Source: Ochromonas danica (taxonomy: Eukaryota; Sar; Chrysophyceae; Chromulinales; Chromulinaceae). Taken from it: a DNA stretch of 64,000 bases. The first letter of the stretch is position 1, and the number at the start of each line of letters is the position of its first letter. Location: NCBI GenBank assembly GCA_015146655.1, contig VKHL01000001.1, positions 489,501 through 553,500 on the forward strand, in the 5' to 3' direction. The notes under the pieces are model-generated. The model ran no database searches. It was not told the DNA's origin and saw nothing but the letters and a program-made list of their open reading frames with translations. The translations under genes and the position numbers were made by a program. Positions 1-12,032 of this stretch are shown piece after piece.

Positions 1-485
1 CATCAAGACCCCTGAGACCTCACGAATGAGAGCCCGCATGCAACACACGGTTAGTAGAGAACATAACATGGGCACTGTATATCGTTTTTACGATTTCTTT
101 GTTGATAATACAGGATGATAGACGTTCTTCTGGAGCCGCGGAATCTAAAGTGCGCTCGTCCAGCCCATTGCCTCCGCCTCCTCCAACTCCTACAGCTGCT
201 GCTGCTGCACCTCCCGTATCATCTCCAGCTCCTCTAAACACTTCTTCCTCTGCACAAGCTCCTCCTTTGCCTTCGAATCTTGCGCACACTCTTGATCAAA
301 TTTTGGGTCAAATGAACTTGTTAACTCAGACAGTGGCCATTCTGGACCAACGATTGAGCCTGACAGAAGATCGCCTCTCTTCGTTACTGGCTGTTCAACA
401 ACAGCAACAACAAGCAGCAGCGCAGGCAGCTCGAAAGAGTCCTTTGATTGATACTAGTGAGATGGCCATACCCCCGGCCTTGTAA
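1..485 (+). CDS. POC1: POC1 centriolar protein, C-terminal exons (5' part outside window)
   Basis: This is the 3' end of a gene entering from the left edge. One exon ends at base 49 (donor GTTAGT) and the last exon starts at base 114 after an acceptor CAG, running to TAA at 483-485 in phase 0. The exon encodes a Pro/Ala/Ser-rich linker and then a helical segment beginning LDQILGQMNLLTQTVAILDQ. That segment matches the conserved C-terminal coiled coil of POC1A/POC1B, a WD40 protein of centrioles and basal bodies. A Gln/Ala run follows. The WD40 propeller expected upstream lies outside the window, so the call rests on the coiled coil alone. If right, the organism builds centrioles. Confidence 0.75.
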
Positions 486-630
486 GTACAGTAGTAGTTG
501 TGGTGGCTCTTCAACGGAGGGTGTTGATATTTGTGTTTGGTTTTTAAAGATATGTAGCTGTTGTGTAAATTATCCACTTCGATGCAAACGATGCTATCGT
601 TCGTTTGTTTACTATTCGTAATTGATATAC

Positions 631-2703
631 TTACAAGTAGTGGGTAACACTGATTAACGCAGTTAGTGCTTCCCCTCCATCATCTCTTCCGTCCCTGTTC
701 GTCCTGCGCCTTGTTGTGCTGCCTGTTCGAAGCGAAGGTCTTCGCGCAGAGTTTGCGTGTGGTGTATCAACATCTATTGTCCAGGCAGCATCACCAAGCA
801 AGGAAGGATTAGCTGCAGAGGAGGAACGAGAAAATGTAGGGACAACTCGAAGCTCAGCTAATCGACGCACTGGTCTTGATTCTGTTGTGATCTTTGTTGT
901 ACTGAGTGCACCAGATTGTCTAGATTGTACAATCTCTTGCGACAAGGAATCAGGAATGCCAGCACTCAATAGACTTGCTGCTTGCAAGGCCACGATTCCT
1001 TCTGGAAGAGGCTGGGATGTATTAGAGATTGATCGCAGAGCTCCAATACCACGAGGAGGAAGTTTGTTGTTCTGTATTCGTCGTGGTTCTCTATTCAGAG
1101 TTTGTCCGGCCGCATCAATGATCAATAAACCTGGTAGAGATGATGGTATTGAGGTAGAGGACGAGGAAGAAGATGGAGTAGGCAATGAGACGGTCCTTCT
1201 GCGCACCATCTGTTGTTGCTGTTGTTGTTGCTGCTGTAGCTGTGAACTGCTTAGCTCAGGAAGCAAAGGGAAGGTGGGTACAGTCGAGAGACCAAGACCA
1301 TGTCCATTAATCTGCGGCAAAGCTCCCACCATCATACGAACTTGACCAAATTCTGACATCTTTTCTTGCACCTTTTCATGAGGCTTCTCTGCTGCTTTGC
1401 GAGGTGGCTGTCGTCGCCGTAAGATACCGAAGACAACTTTTCCACAACCACTGTGTGGACAGCGATAGGACGCGAGGGAGGAAACATCTTGTGTTGCTAG
1501 GACAGAAACTTCTTCATTCAAACACATTCTATGAGCTAAATGACCACATGGTAATGAAAGCATGAGTGCTGAATGTTCTTCACCACACCAACATCGTTCG
1601 TATTTGACCAAACCATTGCAGATAGTATCTTTTGAGATCTCAGGCATAACAGCCAACAATACAGAACTTATACTTTCCTCTTCTGGTTTCTCTTCTAATT
1701 GCATCAAGAGAGTATAGTCATCAACAGAAATATCCCGATGTTGTAGAGCAAGTAGAGCTGGAGGAAGTGGACGAGACCGTGCTTGGCGATCCAAAGGATT
1801 GCGTGCGGGATGCCAGCTGACTTCAGAAGAAACATTCACTGAAGCATCTGAAGTAAGAAAATGATGACCACGATGTGATTCACCTAATCGATCAAAGCAA
1901 TCATGACAGAAGTCCACATGTTTATGTGCCGTGGTGTAGGTCTTCTGACTGCATTCCAGGCAGCGATTGAACAATCTCCGCAATTTGCATTTACAACTCT
2001 GACAATAGAGAGCCACACAAGGATGATCTCCACTGTTTGATTTCACTCGGCAATCTAATTTCAATAAGGCCATATCCCATAGGACACGACAGAGAGGACA
2101 TGTGGGGTCCTGCCTGTTAGACTCTTTATGCCGAGCAAACTTCATCATGCAAGCAGCATGGAAGTTATTTCCACAACCATGTCTACACCATGTCAATGGC
2201 TGATCACTTTTCATCTCATCTTGACAGATGGTACAAGGATTCTCCTCATCTGGTAGAAGTTCTTGTCGTGGTACAGCATTACCACAATCTGTCTTTGATT
2301 TTGGACTGTTATTGTTGTTTACAACATCTTCATTAGGTGATGTCACAGGAAGACCTCGGATAGGACGACTTCGTTGATTTGATGATCGAATAAGTGAACC
2401 AGAAAGAACAATATCTAATTCCATATCTGTTAGACTGCTTTGAAAACTCAGCGGATGATCTTTCGGAACTTTTAGTACTTTGATGACACAATAGACTTGA
2501 TGAATACAGGTTGTAGTAGATGATCCACAAGTGCACTTATGTGGATTACCAAGGGTAACACGTGCCGTTTGATCATGTTCGTCTTTCAAGACAAAGACTG
2601 TTGGACCAGGTCGAGCAACAAGGAAAAGTTTGACATCTCCTAGACTTTCCATTAAACTTTTCCATTCTTCACTAGGTTTATTTACATAAGGTGTAGCACG
2701 CAT
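631..2703 (-). CDS. ZSWIM2-like E3 ubiquitin ligase (SWIM-RING-ZZ-RING)
   Basis: This is a single-exon gene of 690 aa. Four zinc modules appear in order. A SWIM finger lies at residues 57-68 (CxC...CxH). A RING with the pattern CTIC...C...H...CPLC spans 157-205. A ZZ finger covers about 229-283 (CxxC pairs plus FCHDC and HRGHH). A second RING-like module begins CWCGEEH and ends CPHSGC at 371-420. This order is that of ZSWIM2/MEX, a self-ubiquitinating ligase known from animals. The last 250 residues are low complexity, with a polyGln run and Ser stretches, and look disordered. It starts 308 bp from the divergent C2-domain gene and may share its promoter region. Confidence 0.85.
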   Translation of the reverse strand: MRATPYVNKPSEEWKSLMESLGDVKLFLVARPGPTVFVLKDEHDQTARVTLGNPHKCTCGSSTTTCIHQVYCVIKVLKVPKDHPLSFQSSLTDMELDIVLSGSLIRSSNQRSRPIRGLPVTSPNEDVVNNNNSPKSKTDCGNAVPRQELLPDEENPCTICQDEMKSDQPLTWCRHGCGNNFHAACMMKFARHKESNRQDPTCPLCRVLWDMALLKLDCRVKSNSGDHPCVALYCQSCKCKLRRLFNRCLECSQKTYTTAHKHVDFCHDCFDRLGESHRGHHFLTSDASVNVSSEVSWHPARNPLDRQARSRPLPPALLALQHRDISVDDYTLLMQLEEKPEEESISSVLLAVMPEISKDTICNGLVKYERCWCGEEHSALMLSLPCGHLAHRMCLNEEVSVLATQDVSSLASYRCPHSGCGKVVFGILRRRQPPRKAAEKPHEKVQEKMSEFGQVRMMVGALPQINGHGLGLSTVPTFPLLPELSSSQLQQQQQQQQQMVRRRTVSLPTPSSSSSSTSIPSSLPGLLIIDAAGQTLNREPRRIQNNKLPPRGIGALRSISNTSQPLPEGIVALQAASLLSAGIPDSLSQEIVQSRQSGALSTTKITTESRPVRRLAELRVVPTFSRSSSAANPSLLGDAAWTIDVDTPHANSARRPSLRTGSTTRRRTNRDGRDDGGEALTALISVTHYL

Positions 2704-3010
2704 GGCTTATATTAAATATACCACTAATATTATTATTATTAATTTGTCATATAATAAATAGTCTATAACTTAATCATCTGGCAAATGAAAACGAGAAAAC
2801 GTCCATTTTGTTATGTTAAAGCTCGGGTTGACTGGAACTTTGAATCTGAATCTGGCAGGCTTTGCCCACGCAACGGAATAATTGATCGGAGGATTTCCCC
2901 TTCCCTTGCCTTGTGCTGTGGATTGATATCAGCAGATATTTATTATTACAGTACCATTGTTACATTGACTGTAGATTCCTTTGATTCTAACACTCGATCA
3001 AAACAACAAC

Positions 3011-4765
3011 ATGGCAGACGAGAATAAAAAAGAAAAATGGTATCCTGGAAAATATCTAGGAAAAGCTGTACGAAGATCTTCTACGACCCCTTCATCTAAT
3101 CGTAGTAGCTATGATGGACGTGGTTCTGACAATAAAATCAATGGCCATGATGATGACCATATTGATCTACGAGAACATTCCTTTATTGAGATTCCTATTT
3201 CTGATATTCCTAGAGATGACAATGTTAAAAACATTACGAATAACAATAATAGACATGATGCTCAAACAACGAATCGTGTTCGTGTGAAGTTATTAGAGAT
3301 AAGATATGGTCGTTTTACACAAAGTAAATTCTCTATTCGTGTAGGAGGAATTAAAGTTAAAGGAATTCAAGAAAATCAACTTCCTTTTGAGAAAGTATTT
3401 GATATTCAAGATATTAAAGATGATATTCGTATTGAAGTAAATGGCTTACAAGGTGTGGGCACACTGCCTAATCAAGGAGTAGTCTATGTGCCTTTGGTCT
3501 CCTTGCTCTCTTTTACAGGGTCCATCCTACCGGCTTCCTCTCAATGGAGAGAGATCTATCCTCTTTATGACTCTTCCAAACGCACAGACGACCTATGTAC
3601 TCGTAAGTTTGTAGGTGCTTTGGCTGACTTGCCGGGCAGTGGCATGACTAAACCCAAGTACTCCTTGGGTTTCTTGCACATTGAGGCTGAGATCTTGTTG
3701 CCCACCAAGTCAGCATTGGGTCTTTATCTTTTACCCAGTCAACCTGAGAAAAATTCTGGTGCTACGATAACTGGAGAAGAGGTGACGAAAGATGAGACTA
3801 TCGAGCTCACAGACAGTCGGCTGGCTGTGCAGCAGGCTGTTTTCCTAAGAGATCTCGAGCGATTGCGAGCTGCTCTCTTCCAAGTACCAACAATTATTAC
3901 ATCTTTTCTCCATTTCCCAGAAGTTCTTGTTCTCATTGCAGTAAGAGAATTACCTTCAACTACTAAAAGTTGGTGTAAACTCCTCTCATTTTATTGTTTG
4001 CTTATTCATAGGTATTTGGCAGCATTTGCTTCAGCGTGCGTACTCATCATTTGCCTTTGACTATTTTCTTCCTCGTGCTTGGAAATGGCAAGTGAAATAT
4101 CTTATGTTCCTATTTGCCTCACGCTTATTTTTCTGACTGACTTGGCAGGTTTGTTGACCTTAACAAGGCGTTCCTACGGATCCATTGTCACTGTGTGGAA
4201 CGAACCGGGTCTTTCTGCTCCCGCGGCTTCTTCTCCCCTTCTTGGTTCGTCTTCAAATGCGGATGTTGCCCCATTGTCTGAGTCATCGGCTCCTAATCCT
4301 TCAGTGTTGGCACTTCTGCGCGCCAATGCTTTTCTTGCGTCTCAGCTGAGCAGCATCGTCCATGAAGTGGAGGTTTTCCACAACATTCTTACTTTCGCCG
4401 ATCCAAGAGTTTCTATTATCGCCTATGGCGTTCTTTTGGGTGTTGCTCTGTTTGCCACTTTTTGGCTTCTTATATTCCCCGTTTCTTCACTCATCTTTTG
4501 TGCGGGCAGTCTTCTCATCCTTGCTCTGACGTTGACCTCCTTTTTGCAAGATCAAGCTGCCGTGCTTCCGGAGAAATCAGTCTATCTTGGCGCCGCCAAT
4601 GCAATTAACAAGGGATTTGCATTTTGGAAGGCACTTCGTTCTCGCGTCCCAGATGAGTTGGAGATGGTGCATCGCTATATTGCAAGTACTGCTGTTACGA
4701 AAGACACAAATATGAACATGCTTGATGCGGCATCTGAATATGTATCAGCCCCACCCAGCAAGTAA
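3011..4765 (+). CDS. C2-domain protein with C-terminal membrane segments (MCTP-like)
   Basis: Three exons (3011-3940, 4012-4091, 4168-4765) give 535 aa. The middle exon was fixed by phase: the acceptor that keeps frame is AAG at 4165-4167, not the stronger-looking GGCAG 19 bp earlier. A disordered Ser/Arg/Asp-rich N-terminus is followed by a C2-like beta sandwich at about residues 90-235. A predicted hydrophobic hairpin sits around the exon 1-2 junction and a second long hydrophobic pair near residues 430-480. C2 plus a C-terminal membrane hairpin resembles MCTP proteins that tether ER to other membranes. Canonical calcium-binding aspartates are not obvious, so lipid or protein binding is as likely. 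The family assignment is tentative. Confidence 0.6.
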
Positions 4766-4833
4766 ATTGTTTTTTTAATGGGGAAGTGTCACATTATGAT
4801 TAAAGCATAAAATATTGTATTTTAATGACCACT

Positions 4834-5793
4834 TCAAATGGCAGTGCCCCGCTCCAAGTTTTGTCTTGTCTCCACCGTGTATTTATCAAACGCGCGTCTG
4901 AGCTTCTTGTTGAAGCCAGCATTTTTATCGTTGATATAATCCACATCCGATGCATCCGTTGCCATGCGCCTTTTGCTGAATTTCCTGCGATCCATTTCAC
5001 GTGCGACCACATCCGCCTGTAATTTCTGTAATGCAGCAGCAGAAACTTTTGAATTCACCTTCCCATACTCCAAAGGATTGCTTTCCAGCACGCTTCCACT
5101 GCTACTGCTGGAAGCAGCAATGACGGCAGAACTATTCGCGCTTGGAGTTGGACGACCTGTTTGCAACTTTTTGACTCGCTTTTCATATGCTCGGTAATAA
5201 GCCTCCGAAGTAAAAGCATTAAGACCATAGGTAGCAGCAGTCTCAGCCTTCTTTCGAGCTTTTGTGGCCTCCCATTCCGCTTCTTGTGCTGTCTGGTTGA
5301 GAAGTTCCTCTGTGCCATCACCCTGCTTAGTCCAGGGGGCATCTTCTCCTTCCTCACCAGAAGTACGATTTTTCCTTCCATTTCCCTTTTTCAGACGAAC
5401 AAATTCCTCTTCAGCTTCTGAGCGATTCGCACTTCTGCCTTGGTTGATCTTCATTCTTAACTGAAATAATCGACTTTGGAACTCCTCTGGTGAGACTGCA
5501 GCCTGTTTTGTCATTTTTGAATCAATAGATGAAGATGAGAGGGATGGACCATTTGACTCCTCTTGGTTATTGACTAGGTCGTCAACTGTACTTTCCTCCA
5601 CTGCTTCTTCACTTTTCTCTTTCTCTGGGGAAGGAATCTCCTCCACGACATTTTCCACAGTAGGAGGTAATATTTCTACCTCTTGAGCATCATGTTGCTG
5701 TATCTTATTTTCCACTTCTTCTACTTCCTCTTTGGAAGCAGGAGTTGGTACCTTCTTCTTTCTTCTTGGTGGCATGTCAATCAGTTGTTTCAT
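4834..5793 (-). CDS. SYF2: Pre-mRNA-splicing factor SYF2
   Basis: This is a single-exon gene of 319 aa. The C-terminal third carries the SYF2 signature: DVDYINDKNAGFNKKLRRAF, then TVETRQNLERGTA at the very end, very close to the family's DADIDYINERNAKFNKK...QNLERGTA. The middle is a charged helical region (EWEATKARKKAE) typical of the family. SYF2 is a component of the Prp19-associated NTC complex and the catalytic spliceosome, and acts in the nucleus. The N-terminal 100 residues are acidic and disordered. A start six codons further in (5775), giving MPPRRKKK, is equally plausible. The gene is divergent to the DUF155 gene, 163 bp away. Confidence 0.9.
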   Translation of the reverse strand: MKQLIDMPPRRKKKVPTPASKEEVEEVENKIQQHDAQEVEILPPTVENVVEEIPSPEKEKSEEAVEESTVDDLVNNQEESNGPSLSSSSIDSKMTKQAAVSPEEFQSRLFQLRMKINQGRSANRSEAEEEFVRLKKGNGRKNRTSGEEGEDAPWTKQGDGTEELLNQTAQEAEWEATKARKKAETAATYGLNAFTSEAYYRAYEKRVKKLQTGRPTPSANSSAVIAASSSSSGSVLESNPLEYGKVNSKVSAAALQKLQADVVAREMDRRKFSKRRMATDASDVDYINDKNAGFNKKLRRAFDKYTVETRQNLERGTAI

Positions 5794-5955
5794 GACATGT
5801 TGCTGAGGGTGATGGGACCGGGGCTAGACTGCCAGATATTTGGCAGTCTGAGCTCTGTTGCTAATGCGCGGGGTGGAGCTGTTCCATTCATTTGACCAGC
5901 TGATTCCATTCGATTGCATTTTGCTTTGCTTGTCTTATCCTATATAATAGTCATC

Positions 5956-7365
5956 ATGACCACTCGACGGTATTCTGATACTACGGGAATGCTTGAACGT
6001 TCACCTTTATTACGAGGGAAACGACCTCCTCCGATTACTCGTGTTATTACAGAACCAGAATATGGTGGTAGTAGCTCTTTACCCACTACTTATGACCTCT
6101 TAAATATTCATAGTAGTCGTAAAGATGGAGTAGGTAGTCTTAGTTCTCATGATGACTTTGGTGATGATTCTAGACTTCAATTTATCTCCGGACAACATCA
6201 TAAAAATATCAAATCAGGTCGTCAACGTAAGAAGATTGCTGCACGTACAAAAGGTGGTGAATTTCAAGCACGTCGTAAGAAAAGAAGACTTTATTTTTGT
6301 TGTTTAGGAAATGAAATTGATGTAGAAGGTTTAGCGGATAAGTTTGTCACACCATTGTTAGGTCTACGTGGTCAGATGTATGATGAAGTGCTGCATTTGC
6401 ATTCTGCTGATTATCGACCAACGACTGACCTGGCCATTCCTATGAAGAGTGAAAGAAGGGGAGGTCTAGAAACCACACCTCCTTTATCGAAAGCAAGAGA
6501 AGTCTCACCCCCGGATTATGCTTCTTATCTCGAGTCAGTCACCTATGGTGGCAATGGTGCACATGATGACAGTCAGCGTAATGATGGAGATCATTCACTC
6601 TTTAAAGATGGCTTCTCAGAACGAGTTATTGATTCACCTTACTTCGATATTGGATCGAATGGAAAGGAAGTCTTTGTTTTTGATTTTGGTGCTGTGGTTT
6701 TCTGGGGTTTGAGTCGTGAAGAAGCCAATGACCTTCTCATTGTACTGCGCAAATATGTCCAAAAAGGAAGACTATCTCAAGCAGAGTTTGAAGCAGGAGA
6801 AGATGATATGGCCTTTGTCACTGCTTATGAAGCAGAGAATATCACCATCTCTAATGATGTCATTCTCTTACCTGAACAAGGTACTTCTGTACAATCACGT
6901 CTTGCTGTCTCGTTTGCTATTGCACAATCAGCTGTCTTATCCATATTTGAAGATCGAATTGAACAAAAGATTGAAGAATATCGTTTCATTCCACAAGAAT
7001 TAGCACGTAGTGGTGAAGTGGAGTTGACACCACAACAGTTGGGTCTTATGATTGGAGAAGTCTTCGTCATCCGCCATGATGTCAACCTGCACAGTGAGAT
7101 TTTGGATATCCCGGATTACTTTTGGAAGGCCAATTATATTGAACCATTATATCGGATGACTTCTATGTACCTAGAGATGGAACCTCGTACTGATATTCTC
7201 AATAAGCGGTTGGATCTTTTGCAAGAATTGCTTCGTATGGTGCAACATCAACATGAAAATGCACATGGTGTCAAGTTAGAATGGATTGTCATCTGGTTGA
7301 TCATGGTATCAATTGTCTTGGAAATGTACATTAGCTTGGGTGAGTATTTCCGGTGGCCTGTGTAA
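5956..7365 (+). CDS. RMD1 / DUF155-family membrane protein
   Basis: This is a single exon of 469 aa. I took ATG 5956 as start; an upstream in-frame reading from 5914 uses a hydrophobic lead-in that looks untranslated. The core holds the DUF155/RMD1 hallmark VFVFDFGAVVFWGLSREEA, then the long helical region seen in yeast Rmd1 and Rmd8 and in human RMND1. A single transmembrane helix near the C-terminus (about residues 440-460) follows a coiled stretch. RMND1 supports mitochondrial translation from the inner membrane, and Rmd8 is a cytosolic paralogue. The basic N-terminus here (RQRKKIAARTK, ARRKKRR) is disordered and not a clean mitochondrial presequence, so the location is open. Confidence 0.8.
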   Translation: MTTRRYSDTTGMLERSPLLRGKRPPPITRVITEPEYGGSSSLPTTYDLLNIHSSRKDGVGSLSSHDDFGDDSRLQFISGQHHKNIKSGRQRKKIAARTKGGEFQARRKKRRLYFCCLGNEIDVEGLADKFVTPLLGLRGQMYDEVLHLHSADYRPTTDLAIPMKSERRGGLETTPPLSKAREVSPPDYASYLESVTYGGNGAHDDSQRNDGDHSLFKDGFSERVIDSPYFDIGSNGKEVFVFDFGAVVFWGLSREEANDLLIVLRKYVQKGRLSQAEFEAGEDDMAFVTAYEAENITISNDVILLPEQGTSVQSRLAVSFAIAQSAVLSIFEDRIEQKIEEYRFIPQELARSGEVELTPQQLGLMIGEVFVIRHDVNLHSEILDIPDYFWKANYIEPLYRMTSMYLEMEPRTDILNKRLDLLQELLRMVQHQHENAHGVKLEWIVIWLIMVSIVLEMYISLGEYFRWPV

Positions 7366-7604
7366 GACTCATACTGCCGGGCAGACCCGCCGATCGATTG
7401 CCAGAGATAGTGAGAAGGAGGAGGGCTTGTAATCATTTTTGTACTTTTTACCAGATGCTTTGTAACTCACTCTTTATCAGCACAACATAATTGATTACAT
7501 TTGATAATAACAATAATAAAGCTGTATAATGAACAAAATGCTTGTTTGAAGTCATCAAAGGTTAACTTAGCAGTAACTGACCGCGCGCAAACAATAATTG
7601 GCTG

Positions 7605-7621
7605 TAGTTAACTTAAGAGGA
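7605..7621. promoter_or_regulatory. Candidate upstream element, 17-bp exact copy of one at 30683
   Basis: The 17-bp string tagttaacttaagagga lies 27-43 bp before the WDR55 start codon. The identical string lies at 30683-30699, 49-65 bp before another plus-strand start codon. The core TTAACTTAAGA also occurs at 23092-23102 between the translin-like gene and the 48-aa gene. A promoter or initiator role is inferred from position only. Confidence 0.35.
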
Positions 7622-7647
7622 CACGGTCATCAATCAAAAACAAAGGA

Positions 7648-8904
7648 ATGGCAACGAATATTCCCAAGAAAATTAAGTGTAAAGATCAAGTCTTTTCGAT
7701 TGATTTCCATCCTTCACAACCTTATCTTGCTGCTGGATTAGTAGATGGTAGTATTGAATTATGGCAGTATGGAACAACTAATCATCGTCAACTCTCTCAA
7801 CCCCTTCACTCAAACTTTGGTTGTCGTGGACTAACTTTCTTACCAAATGGAGATCAACTTTTATCAATCTCATCTGATAAAAGCTGGAAGTTATTAGATT
7901 CCTCTGGTCAAGTTATTCAATCATTATCTGATGCACATGATCATGCAGTGAATACAATTTGTGTATTAGATAATCATACCTTTGCTACAGGTGATGATAA
8001 TGGAATTGTTAAGTTATGGGATTTACGTAGTAAACCATGTCATGCAGCAAGAGATTCATGGGATGTTCATACTGACTTTGTCTCAGCATTACTTTTCCAA
8101 GCAGAACAACAACACACACTGTTGTCATCCTCTGGGGATGCAACATTAGCCGTCTATGATATACGACAACATGATCATTTCTATAAGTCAGATGATCAAG
8201 AATCTGAGATATTATGTTTAGAAGTGATGAGAAATGGTAAGAAAGTTATTGGTGGAACACAAGAAGGTGTTTCCTTATTCTTTGATTGGGGGGATTGGGG
8301 AGATTGTTCTGATCGTTTTCCTGGCCATCCTGACTCTATTAATACCTTTTATAAAGTTGACGAATCAACCTTGTTGACTGGAAGTGCTGATGGATATGTG
8401 CGAGTGGTCAGTGTCTTACCCAATAAGATGCTGGGCATTGTGGGACAATTGAGAGATCTTTCCATTGAAACGATTCGTGCTTCACCTGATCAATCCTTTA
8501 TTGCTACATTATCCTTGGATGAAGCAATTCGATTTTGGGATATTTCTATTTTACAAGATGATAGTGATGAGGAAGATGAAGAGGGAGAAGAAGAGGAACA
8601 GGCCGAGGAGGAAGAGGAAGTGAATGATAGTGATGATGATGCTGATGATGTCGGTGGGAGAAATGAAGAAGATAACGAGGATGCTAGCAGTGATCAAAAT
8701 GATGATGAAAGTGCTGTAGAGGACAACGAAGAAGTGGTGGAGGATGAAGACAGTGACGACAAGGATAGCAGTGATAATGACAAGTCTAATGACAAGGACA
8801 GTGACAGTGACAGTGATAGTAGCAGTGATAGCAGTGAAGATAAGCCTGCTCAGAAGAAGCGACGATTGCCAACTGCCCGTGAGAAGTTTTATGCTGACCT
8901 CTAG
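7648..8904 (+). CDS. WDR55: WDR55 / Jip5-like WD40 ribosome-biogenesis protein
   Basis: This is a single exon of 418 aa. About seven WD40 blades occupy residues 12-300, for example VFSIDFHPSQPYLAAGLVDG, GDDNGIVKLWDLR, and a blade ending in IRFWDIS. The start with IPKKIKCKDQVFSIDFHP and the long acidic Asp/Glu/Ser tail ending in a basic KKRRLP patch match WDR55 (yeast Jip5). That nucleolar protein is needed for rRNA processing and 60S subunit formation. The tail is about 110 residues, almost all D, E, S or N, and would be intrinsically disordered. The gene carries a conserved 17-bp element just upstream of its start. Confidence 0.88.
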   Translation: MATNIPKKIKCKDQVFSIDFHPSQPYLAAGLVDGSIELWQYGTTNHRQLSQPLHSNFGCRGLTFLPNGDQLLSISSDKSWKLLDSSGQVIQSLSDAHDHAVNTICVLDNHTFATGDDNGIVKLWDLRSKPCHAARDSWDVHTDFVSALLFQAEQQHTLLSSSGDATLAVYDIRQHDHFYKSDDQESEILCLEVMRNGKKVIGGTQEGVSLFFDWGDWGDCSDRFPGHPDSINTFYKVDESTLLTGSADGYVRVVSVLPNKMLGIVGQLRDLSIETIRASPDQSFIATLSLDEAIRFWDISILQDDSDEEDEEGEEEEQAEEEEEVNDSDDDADDVGGRNEEDNEDASSDQNDDESAVEDNEEVVEDEDSDDKDSSDNDKSNDKDSDSDSDSSSDSSEDKPAQKKRRLPTAREKFYADL

Positions 8905-9120
8905 ATAGAAGTTGATGTTAGAATAATAACTTGGGTAGTCTGCTCTGTAAGTATCAAACATTAATGAGATCAACTTTTGATTACTAGTATGTTACTTGGC
9001 TGGGTATCTCAACAGTTTTCTTTCTTGAAAATCTGTTGCTTTCCTTCTGTACTTTCTATTCTATTTACATTGATCAACATGACATAAACATCATTTACAG
9101 CTATTCAATTCAAACATAGA

Positions 9121-11902
<2,782 letters not shown>

Positions 11903-12032
11903 GTATTATTATGTTGCGGTGGATTACTATTCCAGATTGCTAGCCTAAATCTCCAGAAGTTGTTCTCTTTGATCTTGTCACAATTGATGAATGAGAAAGT
12001 TGCGAAACTAATCTGATAATACAGTCTATTAC

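Noticed and set aside
716-1345. 209-codon plus-strand ORF with a Cys run
   Set aside because: Antisense shadow of the ZSWIM2-like gene; the Cys run is the complement of its polyGln codons.
4141-4150. Acceptor at GGCAG (4147-4148) for exon 3 of the C2-domain gene
   Set aside because: It breaks the reading frame whichever upstream donor is used; the AAG acceptor at 4165-4167 keeps it.
8551-8973. 140-codon minus-strand hydrophobic ORF
   Set aside because: Antisense of the Asp/Glu/Ser tail of WDR55; GAT/GAA repeats read as Ile/Phe/Leu on the other strand.
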